Below, piece after piece: positions 1-9,282 of a stretch of 64,000 nucleotides of DNA. The stretch is from Akebia trifoliata (Eukaryota > Streptophyta > Magnoliopsida > Ranunculales > Lardizabalaceae): the NCBI GenBank assembly GCA_017979445.1, contig CM030714.1:15061892-15125891 (forward strand), written 5' to 3'. Position 1 is the first letter of the stretch. Every line of letters starts with the position of its first letter. The notes beneath the pieces were generated by a model. That model worked only from the letters and a program-made list of their open reading frames with translations. It ran no database searches and was not told the origin of the DNA. Position numbers and translations under genes: made by a program.

Positions 1-640
1 ATGCCATAATATGAAGTTACCTAAGAGAGTGTAGAGAACCTACTATCTTTCAAACAGAAGATTGAAGAGTTTATCAAGACAATGTGACGAGGATGTCTGT
101 AGATAAGTGGGGGAGACTATGATAGCCATATATTTTGACACCTAAAGTTAGGTGTAACTCGCCCCTAAATCACCCTAGAGCACCCATGTAATCTTTGTAA
201 GACTCACATATAAAGCTATATCAATCTCGTGCTAGGACATATTTGTTAGTGGCATTTTAATAATAAGGGAGTATGACCGACCTTTACTTTTGATGTTGCT
301 TTTGGAAATCTAGGAAAGGCTTAACGTACTCTTTGTAGAAAGAGTGTCTAGTGCTTCTCAATCCCCAGCCTACACTCACGTTGACTTTAAGCCCTCGCGC
401 CAAGCTACGTGGAGTCCCGCGTGTCATAGATCATCAGTTGCTTGTAACACACCTATTTGCTTTGTAACGTGTTATACCGTGTAATTAATATTATATTAAA
501 AAAGTTACCTCCGGGTTTTGTCTCGTGTTACCTCGTTATCTTGTTTGCTAACTACGTATTGTGTGTGTGGATATTATTTTTACAAGCTTACTTGTGGATT
601 AACACCCCTTGCGCCGTATGATCCCGTTTTGAAAGAACAC
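1..640 (+). mobile_element. 3' end of an unassigned LTR retrotransposon (PPT and 3' LTR), cut by the window edge
   Basis: A purine tract, AGTGGGGGAGA, lies at 106-116 and is followed from about 118 by sequence that looks like an LTR (TATGATAGCC..., a one-base variant of the usual TG start). The tract is preceded by a short stretch that reads, with stops, like the basic C-terminal end of a Ty3/gypsy pol. The block is richer in GC than its surroundings. It ends at about 640, where homology to the TAT LTR at 35690 onward begins (GTCAT near 645). I infer an insertion into the 3' LTR of element H1. The right end and any target duplication are not certain, and the lineage is not assigned. Confidence 0.4.
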
Positions 641-1128
641 GATCGTCATCCCACATGACAAAAATCATCGTTTTATATGAAAATTTTGATTTTTTTAAAC
701 ATGAGGTTTCCAAATTCCATGGATACTTTCCTAGGGTGATGAGATTTCTAAGTTAAGTGTTAGGGGCATTTTGGTCATTTATCAATTTTTATGAATTTCA
801 ACGAGTGGCTTCTTTGTGTAAATATATGATTATTTCTAAGTCTTAAGGTTTCATTTTCCTAGCGTGACAAGATCTATTGATCATTGAAATTCATGGCAAG
901 TATAGGCATATATACTTATTAAATCGGGTATAGAATGTAGCTATCTTAAACGTGTGTAATTTCTACGTCAAACGTAAAAAGAAAGGAAAGAAAGAATCAT
1001 GAAAATTCGATGAAGGATTTTTCACAAGCTTTCGACTTTTTTACACATTCTGCATTCATCATTAAGAATCTATCATGATCGGGTGATGAATTATCTAATA
1101 AAGAATATGCAAAAATAGGATGTCTATA
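641..1128 (-). repeat. H1 3' LTR (5' part of the LTR)
   Basis: The block ends at 1121-1128 with TGTCTATA, which on the minus strand is a decayed TGTAGACA LTR start. It aligns with 35690-36376 of the H2 LTR: both contain the matching run around GAGTGGCTTCTTT, the TCTAAGTC(T) run and the ATTCATCATTA(G/A)GAATC region just before the boundary. To its right (1129-1440) lies internal sequence that matches the 3' internal ends of H2 (36377-36710) and of the nested TAT element (17560-17822, opposite strand). The remainder of the LTR is displaced or lost beyond the insertion at 1-640. Confidence 0.65.
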
Positions 1129-1440
1129 GATGGTTGTCTTCAGTAGAGGGTGAGAGCAAACTAGACAGCAAATCTACTTTGGTAGATAGTACGACATCCA
1201 AATGTCAAAGTCGGTGACATTTTATTTTACAATCTGATTCAATGATTCATCAGGATGTCCAGATCTTTGAGTGTAAACTCTCCTCGAATTGAAAGGTGTC
1301 AGATCCTCAAGCATGAGCTCTCACTGATTAATGCAAATACAATGAGAGTGCACATGTGTGCAATAGTATGATGATGAAAATATGATTTTGAAAAAATGTG
1401 TGCCTCCATTCTACGCATTCATGATAGGAGGACGATGAAT
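1129..1440 (-). other. H1 3' internal end, with decayed polypurine region
   Basis: Non-coding sequence next to the 3' LTR. On the minus strand it should hold the purine tract that primes plus-strand synthesis. The sister elements show AAAGAGGGGCATC here, while H1 has a degraded version. Conserved short blocks (CAAACTAGA..GCAAATCTA, GTGTGCAATAGT, CCATTCTACGCATTCA) are shared with 36377-36670, and partly with 17540-17822 of the nested TAT element. No reading frame is supported. Confidence 0.55.
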
Positions 1441-1444
1441 TTAA

Positions 1445-2055
1445 AATATAATGAAAAACTGAGTAAATAACTAGGTAAAAATCTAACGAAGACTTGAGCA
1501 AATCTTTGAGAAAAATTTGAATAAAATGGGACAAAATCTAAGAAAAAACTAAGTAAAATTTGAGCATAAACTGAGTAGGGTTTGAATATAATCTAAGTAA
1601 AGGCCTGAGCATAATCTGAGCAAAGTTTTAAGAATGTCTTGGCATAATCTGAGGGTATGATCATAAACTGAGTAGGGTTTGGGTATAATTTGATCAAAGT
1701 CTAGCATAATCTGAGTAAGGGTTTAAGCATAATTTGAGAAGGAATCTAAAAAAGATTTGAGCATAATCTAAGAAAATTTTGAGCATAATCTGAAAAAAGT
1801 TTGAGCATAAACAGAGTAGGGGTCTGAGCATAATCTGATAAAGAATTTGAAAAAAAAAATCCTAGAGAAAATCTGAGAAAAATTTGAAGAAGAATTTGAT
1901 TAAAACATGAAAACAAAAATGACAAAGAAAACTAAATTAAAAAGTCCCGGTAAAATAAAAAAAATTGAGAAAATTTTGGAAAGAGTATTTTGAGAAAACA
2001 AACCTAAATAAAACTTGAGAAAACTAAAATTAATCTGAGAAAAGTCTTATGCAAG
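1445..2055. repeat. Degenerate short tandem repeat, H1 3' untranslated region
   Basis: About 600 bp of imperfect repeats built on the word TGAGCATAATCTGAG, with variants such as TGAGAAAAATTTGA and TGAGTAGGGTTTG. Spacing is roughly 15-30 bases. The array lies between integrase and the polypurine region, which is where TAT/Ogre elements commonly carry variable tandem arrays. It is strongly decayed and shows no coding signal. Confidence 0.6.
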
Positions 2056-3230
2056 GCTTGTAACCTTATTCTAGAAATGAGCTGAAAATGAACAAACAAT
2101 TGCGAAGACAAAGCCAATAGTTTTTCGAAAGGAACTTTAAATTTTAGGGATCTCAAATTCATGTTCTGACTTCCTTTGAACCTCAGGGGTTTTCAAAAAT
2201 ACTATCCAGAATATATCCTTTAAGTCAGAGTTAGTATTATCCTTTGAGGTTGAAATTGATCCAATTTGGGAATCCTATGAACGAAAATGTCCCTAATTTA
2301 ACAAGGGAAACAACACTGGGGATACAATTGGACACAATTTACAAAAAAAATGCCCCTATTATGAGAGATGAGACTACTGACTTCTCGTGATGGCCATGCC
2401 CATTATTATGAAAAATTTGAAATTCGTGATTACAACAATGGTAAGAAAAGTCATCCTTTAATTCTAGCCTTACTATTTGATGATTTCAAGTCAGACTTGA
2501 AAACAATTGGAACAAAATGTTTCCTTCCGAGATTGATCATAGAAATTTATCCTTTTTTTTTTTTTTTACTTCGATCCTTTTTGAGATGGTGAATAATCCT
2601 TAAATTTTTTTAGAGACAAGAGACTCGTACTTTTTGAGGTTCTGTTTGACTGAGGTTGAATATTGATCTGAGTTGATAATTGGGTGCTCGTTTGAGACTT
2701 GATGGAACCTTGACTCGATCACTTAGAAAATAATTTGACTTTTGTCTAGATTGCCTTTTCGGATTTTTGATCTAGCGAACTTTATTTTTGTTCTAATTGT
2801 TGTCAAGGTTGCCCTTTTTTAGATTTTCAACTTCGCGAGCTCGACCTAATTTTTGTCTAGGTCACCTTTTTAGGTTTTCAACCTAAAGGGTTATTTTATG
2901 TTTAGTTTTCAAATCTTAAAGTTACTGCCTAGTAATGTTTCACTTTTTCCCTTGACTCACATGACACTCAAGAGGACTTTCATAGGTGGTCTTTGGATAA
3001 GGCTCAGAAAGAAGGGGCGTTTGCGGCTCAAAAATCTGAATGCCATTTGTATGGCATTTCTTTTGAAATCTATGATATTTTTTGGCATTTTTTTCCCCAA
3101 GTAGAATTTTTTTCCTTTTTTTTTTTTTTTGTTTTGAAGGGGATTTTTATTTTTATTTTTGATGTGGTCGAGTCTAAAATAACTTCTCAAGTTACCTACG
3201 TACCCTAGATTTTTTGGATCATACCAAAAC
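2056..3230. other. H1 3' untranslated region with TAT-family repeats, no gene
   Basis: T-rich sequence with homopolymers near 2551, 3110 and 3120. At about 2740-2900 there are two to three copies of a roughly 60-bp unit centred on GTCTAGGTCACCTTTT and TTTTCAACCT. The same unit occurs in reverse complement at about 15820-16020 in the nested TAT element, where it reads GAAAACCTGAAAAGGTGAC. The stretch around 3170-3230 matches 15385-15470 in reverse complement, including a conserved block equivalent to GGTACATAGGCAACCTGAGAAG. I see no supported gene; the short frames here are homopolymer-driven. Confidence 0.5.
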
Positions 3231-3359
3231 GTCATTTGAGTATATTCCCTCCTAAGTAGGGTGATTGGGCTAAGAAAACAAAAAAGGCGACATTATTTTT
3301 TGCAAGAAATGGTTGCGAAGAGCTAGAAACAAATATATTTTGGATTGAGTATCGGGGAA

Positions 3360-4480
3360 AATTTTGGCCAAAGATAGCCTCCTCAGATATAGTATTGCTT
3401 GACTTGGTCAAGGTTTGTTGGTTCAAGTAGTTTAATGCCATCATGGTTTTGAAGTCTAATGGCTTTTCTAGGTAGTATTTCCTTGATGATGAATGGACCT
3501 CCCTAGTTGGATTTGAACTTTGCTTTAGAGCCAAAGACAGGTGCATGATTTTCTTTGAAGACCAAATCCCTAACTTGCAGGTTGTGAACTTTGACTTTTT
3601 ATTAAAAACACGTGCTATTATTTTCTGATAAGCTTACATACGATAAATAACTCTAAGTCGTTTTTCTTCGATCAAGTTCAATTTTTCTTACCGATGATAG
3701 AGTCAGTTTACCACTGACAATTGACTTTCTATCAAGACCCTGAGGGACGAGATTTTCTTTTCAACTAGCAAAACTGCTTCCATGTTGTATATTAAAGAGT
3801 ACGTGATAACCCCTGTGGAAGACCGTATCAAGGTATGATATGCCCAAAATGCAAATAGTAAATTTTTTTACCAATCTTAATATGATTGACACATCTTCTT
3901 GATAATTGTTTTGAGATTCTTATTGGCTGTTTTAACTGCTCCATTAGTTTGAGAATGATAAAGAGACGGTTTGTGATGCCTAATCTTGAACTTCAAACAT
4001 AAAATGATGACTTCAAATTTGAAATACTCCCATTGTCAGAGATCAACTCAGAAGGTATCCCATAGTGACTAATAATGGTTGCTTGGATGAACTTTGCTAC
4101 TCGTGATGCAGTAAGGATGACGTTAAAAATTCCTTCGACCCACTTACTAAAGTAGTTAATGACTAGTAGAATGTACTCATACCCATTTGATGTTTTGGGT
4201 GTGGCCTTTCCATTTATATTAATTCCACATATAGAAAATGACTAAGGTGAAGTCAAACCAATTGGCAGAGATGGAAGCACATAGATGAGATTGCCATGTA
4301 TCTGACATTTATGGCAAGTCTTGACCAAGTGATGACAGTTTGTTTCCATCGTTGGCCAATAATACCATTGTCTCATGATTTTCTTGGCTAACATCTTTTA
4401 GCTCATGTGAGGTCTACAATCCCCTGAATGTAACTCGATCATTATTTGTTCTACTTGATCTTCGTTAACACATGATAAGT
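3360..4480 (-). pseudogene. H1 integrase (zinc-binding, catalytic core and C-terminal parts), inactivated
   Basis: Read on the minus strand with frame changes, this gives a TAT/Ogre-like integrase. The zinc-binding region is at about 4430-4290 (KMLAKKIMRQWYYWPTMET, then CHKCQIHGN). The catalytic core begins near 4215 (TSNGYEYILLVINYFSKWVE), with a later ISDNGS motif near 4045. The C-terminal part lies at about 3600-3390 (NLQVRDLVFKEN, then NLDQVKQYYI). The first catalytic Asp, normally in a VAIDYFTKW-type motif, reads Asn (INYFSKW, about 4150), which should abolish activity even before the stops are considered. It follows the second RNase H directly, as in the family. Confidence 0.8.
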
Positions 4481-4859
4481 GGATTTTATCATAAGACCTC
4501 TGTTCTAAATTTCCCGTGCACAGGATGAATTGAGATGTAAGTGTCTACAAGGTTTGTCATTCTTTCTCTGATGCTTCTTTTGGTAACTCTTATCTTTCTA
4601 AGACTCTCTGAATGTCCATGTACTATGACTTTCCATTAGGTTGTTAGGCAACGATGTTTACCTGATGGCAATAAGTTGGCTTGTCTTTGACTTCAATAGT
4701 GATGGGCCTCAATTCCATACCTGGAGGTAAATGAATTATTGTTGAGAGGGTAGCCAAGACATCAACAAATCTATTATCTTCCCTTAACAAATGTTGGAAT
4801 AGAATAACCCTGAACCTCTTTACTAAGTTTAATAAGTACTCATGATATGGATTCAGTTT

Positions 4860-5225
4860 CTTGTCCTAAGTTTTCCACTATTCCAATGATTGGTTTATAA
4901 CTAATAACGAATCTTTGAATACTTTAATCTCCATAATACCTAGATTTAGAGCATCTTTAAGATCAACGATGCACGTTTCATATTCAGCCATGTTGTTTGT
5001 GCTTGAGAACGCTAGCTTAATAGTAATCAGAGTGTGACACCCTTCAGGTGAGAATAGAACTGTCCCTATTCTACACCTATTCTGATTTACGATTTCATTG
5101 AAATACAACTGTCGTACTCGATTTGATGACTTTTCATTGACATTCCGAATATTCACATCTAGAAATTGATCAGTGGATCTTATTTCCTTTTCTATTGGGT
5201 GATCAACGAAGTATTCTACCACAAC
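4860..5225 (-). pseudogene. H1 second (archaeal-type) RNase H domain
   Basis: A 114-residue open stretch (5222-4878) reads VEYFVDHPIEKEI..., then PEGCHTLITIKLAFSSTNNMAEYETCI, a DLKDALNLGI helix and a DSLLVINQ strand. NNMAEYE(A/T)CI with the downstream D(S)xLV is the signature of the additional RNase H carried by TAT/Ogre elements after the original RNase H. The first catalytic Asp region is altered. It follows the RT-linked RNase H remnant with no gap. Confidence 0.85.
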
Positions 5226-5729
5226 TGTTCTCTTAATAGACTTTTACGTAACATGCACGATATTGAACTCAAATAACAATAATAGTCATCATGCGGTTCT
5301 TTCTGTCAGTGCTGGCTTCTCGAAGAGGTATTTAAAAGTATCCATCTGAGATAGTAGGATAACGAGTGAAATAGCCTTTAATGTCGAAGCCTTTAAGTAG
5401 CCCATACTAGTACTAGACAAGTTTTCTTGTGAAAGGAATATTTCTGCTCATACTCTAACATCTTCTTATTGATGTAGTAAATGGCTCTTTCTTTGTGACT
5501 GTCTTTATCAGACTGTGCCAATACACATCCCATAGTTATTTTTGAGACTGACAAATAGAGAAGTGGTTCACCCAAAGTAGGTGGAACTGGAAAAAGTGGA
5601 TTTGTGAGATTCTCTTTAACTTGGACAAAAGTTTTTTAATATAGCTCAATCCAAACTGTTGGTTCAATCTTTTTGAGGAGTTCGAAGATAGTTAGCAAAT
5701 ATAGGTGAGTTGAGGTATGAATCTGTTGA
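5226..5729 (-). pseudogene. H1 reverse-transcriptase end and first RNase H domain
   Basis: On the minus strand this holds PLLYLSVSKITMGCVLAQ, KERAIYYINKKMLEYEQKY, then (with stops) LKYLFEKPALTERTA, LFEFNIVHVT and KSIKRTVV. This is the TAT/Ogre order from RT thumb through the degenerate RNase H to the linker before the second RNase H. The upstream part continues at 19501 on the other side of the 13.8-kb insertion. The duplicated CATAT (5730-5734 and 19496-19500) marks the break. The sequence IQYV(N)RFIPQL spans the junction. Confidence 0.82.
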
Positions 5730-5734
5730 CATAT
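5730..5734. repeat. Target-site duplication CATAT, left copy
   Basis: Five bases identical to 19496-19500, directly flanking the two LTRs of the nested TAT element. A 5-bp duplication is normal for Ty3/gypsy integrase. Confidence 0.92.
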
Positions 5735-7433
5735 TGTAGACACCCCATTTTTGCACTCGCCTGATTAATCAACTCGTCAACCCGATCACAACGGTTCCCA
5801 ATGATGGATGTTTATTCCAATATTTTATTTTGTTACTAGATATGTTTCAGAAATCCGAATGAGGTATCTCGAACTGACAAAACTTTAGAAACCACGCTAC
5901 GTTAGGAAAATACGACCCCAGAAACATAGAAATCATCATCTTGCAGACCAAAAAGAAGCTTCACGATAAAAATCACTAAAAATGACAAAATTACCAAAAT
6001 ACCCCTAACATCAAAACAACCCTAGAGCCTACGCTACGTATAGGAAAACCCTTTCAAACACATAAAACAACAAATTGAAATCAAATAAATCACTTCGCCA
6101 ATTTTCACAAAATTACAAAAATGCCCCTCAAAAAGTTCGCAACCATTTCGCACAAAAATTTCATAAATGACAAAAACCAACATTCTCATTGAATTCCTTA
6201 TGAAAAACTGATTCCAAAACATCCTGGAACATTGAAAAACGACTTTAAACGTAAAAAATCCTCTCCGATGGCAAAACGATAATTTTATAATTTTCATAAT
6301 TAAAAAATTTTAAATTAATAAATAAAAAATTAAATAATATAAAGTGAAACATTAATAAAATTAATTTAAAATTTTGAACCAAAAAATCGATCAATCAGGC
6401 TTTCAGGCAAAATTGTTGATGGTTGCTAGGATATTTATTCAGGGACCCCTTCATCTGGGGGCCCAAAGAATTAAAGATATAATAAAAAAGAGTTCTCCAA
6501 AAATTAAAGTCAATCAAGTAAGAACAAAGTCAATCTTAAAGTCAATCAAATAAGGCTAAAGTCAAGATATTAAAAGTCAATCAAGAAAGACTAAAGTCAA
6601 AGTATTAAAGTCAATCTCATAAGACTAAAGTCAAAACCCTAATCTAAACTAATCAAGTCAATCTCATAAGACTAAAGTCAAAATCCTAAATCAAAACGCT
6701 AATCTAAACTAATCAAGTCAATCTCATAAGACTAAAGTCAAAACCCTAAAGACTAAGTCCATCTCATAAGACTAAAGTCAAAATCTTAATTAAAACCTTA
6801 AAAGAAACCCTAATTCTTCTAAAAAACTTTATAAATAGGAGCCTCCACACCCTATTTTCGTATCAAAAGAAAAATCCTAAGAGAAGTAGGTCAAAAAGCC
6901 TCCCTAGCTTCCCACAAACCCTAATTTTGAAGTCCTAACTCCTTACCTAATACCCATACTTCGGTTTTAGCCTGAAAAACACCTAGAACCCTTTAAAAAT
7001 ACTTCAAAATCGATAATAAAATTTGAAGAATCATGATCTAAGGAAGAGATACTTTGCCTTGGAGATCCGAAATCAGATCCGGAGACAGAACGAAGTAAGG
7101 AGTACGGTACAAAGAGTAGTTTTATCAAATTTGAAGGAATAGAACCGTTGCGTTCAAAGGTAAAATCTTTTTTATATTTTCTATCTAGATTTTTGTTAGC
7201 AATGTAGTTTTATTTGGGATAAGTAGAGACCGGCATTGGCCGGGCGGGGTTGGTGCCTAACACCTTCCAACCCCGTAATGTGATCCCCGGATTCAGTTTT
7301 TCTTTAGTAGGTTAATTTCTTTATCTGTTTAGAGTCAGTATTGGGTTCTTAGACCGTAATAACTAGGTGGCAACTCCCAAACCTCAAGGGTCAAAAGCGG
7401 ATCCGCGCACCCCACGGATTGAGGGCGCTTTCA
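5735..7433 (+). repeat. 5' LTR of nested TAT element
   Basis: It starts TGTAGACACCCC and ends GGCGCTTTCA. It matches 17823-19495 along its whole length with scattered substitutions and small indels. It contains an internal cluster of AAAGTCAATC(TCATAAGAC) words at about 6500-6790, then a CTTTATAAATAGG core-promoter-like stretch near 6828-6840. The 3' half contains the conserved GGCCGGGCGGGGTTGGTGCC block and GGATCCGCGCACCC just before the end. Confidence 0.92.
6826..6842 (+). promoter_or_regulatory. Likely LTR TATA box (TATAAATAGG)
   Basis: CTTTATAAATAGGAGCC, in the middle of the 5' LTR, fits a plant TATA box. The identical CTTTATAAATAGGA occurs at the matching place in the 3' LTR (about 18889-18902). 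Its position, about 600 bp before the LTR end, suits a U3/R boundary. Transcription itself is inferred. Confidence 0.5.
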
Positions 7434-7434
7434 G

Positions 7435-7453
7435 TGGTGACTCCACTGGGGAC
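7435..7453 (+). other. Primer-binding site (Arg-tRNA type)
   Basis: TGGTGACTCCACTGGGGAC starts two bases after the 5' LTR. It closely matches the TGGCGACTC..TGGGGA primer-binding site typical of TAT/Ogre elements, complementary to the 3' end of tRNA-Arg. H1 carries a decayed homologue on the other strand at about 32552-32571, followed by the same GATCAAA context. Confidence 0.85.
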
Positions 7454-7533
7454 TATTCAGGATCAAACTTGAAAAATCCCAAGTATGGGAGCATTGCTAA
7501 GATGACCTAATTTTTTTTATTATTTAGTTCGAT

Positions 7534-7564
<31 letters not shown>

Positions 7565-9277
7565 TATTTTTGTGACTTGATTGTAAATGATTTTGAGTAT
7601 TGCATTTTTTTTCTAATTAAGGATCACTTTTTGATGACCCCTAAATAATGAAAGATTCAAATTGACATGTGAAAATGATGGAATGATGAAGGTTGGGATA
7701 ACAATGTTAAAATATTTTTACAAAACATTCTAGTGAGAATTAAGTCTGGAAACGTTTAATAAAACGTAGATCTCATCGAGTAGATTAATTTAGAAACTAA
7801 GTTCACTCAATTTCGTTATCGGAAGCCTTAGATATCATCGATGCAAGTTCAATCTGTAAATCTGGAATTGTTGCTGGATAAAGGTTGAGACAGTAATGTT
7901 AAAACGTTTTTACAAAATATTTTAGTGAGAATTAAGTCTGGGCACTTTTAATAAAATGTAGATCTCATCGAGTAGATTAATTTAGAACCTGAGTTCACTC
8001 AATTTCATTATCGGAAGCCTTAGATATCATCAATACAAGTTCAATCTGTAAATCTGAAATTGTTGCTGAATGAAGGTTGGGACAGCAATGTTAAAACATT
8101 TTTACAGAACATTTTAGTTAGAATTAGGTCTGGACACCTATTAATAAAACGTAGATCCCATCGAGTAGATTACTTTAGGACTTGAATTCACTCGATTTCA
8201 TTATCAGGAGCCTTAGATATCATCGATGGAAGTTTGGATTGTATTTTCCTGATTCACAGAAAATCCGAATTTATCTAATGTTAGCACAATTAATGTTCCT
8301 GAGAGTAAGCTCATCTCAACAATTGTCATTCTATCATCAATGTAACATCTATTGGAATCTCGATTTATTTTGATCACCCAAAAGTGATCATTGATTGGAC
8401 CTTAAAAGTTATAAAAATTATGCCTATTGCAATGTTTGTTTGATCAATTATTATATGCCATGCTCATTAATTTATTTGTCATGATCTTGATAGATATATT
8501 TTGATGTGCATGCTTTGATCTTAATCTTGATGTGATGAATTATGTAGGTAATATTCATGTGAGATCCATATTATGATAGTATGATCAAGCCCACAGGCCT
8601 ATTCATTTGGAAAAGGCCCCAGACACACCCCACCCTGCTTTGCACACACCACTAGCACGTTTACTGCTTTGCACGCTTACATGTCCCATATAGCCAACGT
8701 GGCACTTGTGCGTGGCCCAATCTCTTCGGAGATGCGACGTCATTCATGAAAATCATAACTTCAGTCACATACCTTAAGGTATATCAAATTGGGGCATCAG
8801 TACCGTCTGATCAGGTGACTTTGAAAGGTATATCGATGCACCCAGGCTGGAGGGACCTAAGCCTTTAACCTATTGTGAGCCACACAGTCACATGTCCCGA
8901 TTGACAACGTAGTACTAGTACGTGGTCGGTCCCCTCGTGAAATGCCAAACCATTTATGAAAGCTACAATTCTTGACTCGTACCCGTAGGTATATCAAAGA
9001 TAATTCAAGTACATCAATTGCACTTCTTGGTCAAAATCGGTGCCTAAGCGAGATCCTGCCCCGCTGTACCCTACTGTACGAGGGGGATAGACTACGTCTA
9101 TTCTAGACGAGAGGTATTTAAGTGGGCCCTTGCTCAGCATCGTGCCCCACCTCTCAACTGGGGATCAAACTGGCTGTTTTTGGCTTCAGAGAAGTGAGCT
9201 GAAGTTTTAGATTATCACCTATACGGTATATCAAACCAAGTCATCACGTATCGTCTGATTGAGTACGCTTGAGAGGT
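7454..9277 (+). other. Leader of nested TAT element, with 192-bp tandem repeats
   Basis: Non-coding leader. After an ATTTTATTTT-rich stretch (7500-7570), three tandem copies begin at 7691, 7883 and 8075 (period 192 bp). Each contains GGTTGGGA..GCAATGTTAAAA, GTAGATC(T/C)CATCGAGTAGATTA and CCTTAGATATCATC. From about 8580 to 9277 a second, looser family of repeats carries GGTATATCAAA and CGTCTGATCAGGTGA-type words, each near GTGGC/GTGCG blocks. H1's leader (32160-32340, opposite strand) shares part of this. I see no gene. Confidence 0.6.
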
Positions 9278-9282
9278 ATATA
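9278..9282. repeat. Target-site duplication ATATA, left copy
   Basis: Identical to 12285-12289 and directly flanks the solo LTR. Closing the gap gives GAGGTATATAGGTG, a continuous version of the leader's own repeated GGTATAT word. Confidence 0.85.

Noticed and set aside
2368..3208. Several short frames near poly-T tracts
   Set aside because: Phe- and Lys-rich translations come from homopolymers, and the region is the 3' untranslated part of H1.
7435..7453. tRNA-like matches at primer-binding sites (also 26937, 32552, 44519, 46957) as tRNA genes
   Set aside because: Each is only the 12-20-base complement of a tRNA 3' end next to an LTR. No cloverleaf is present.
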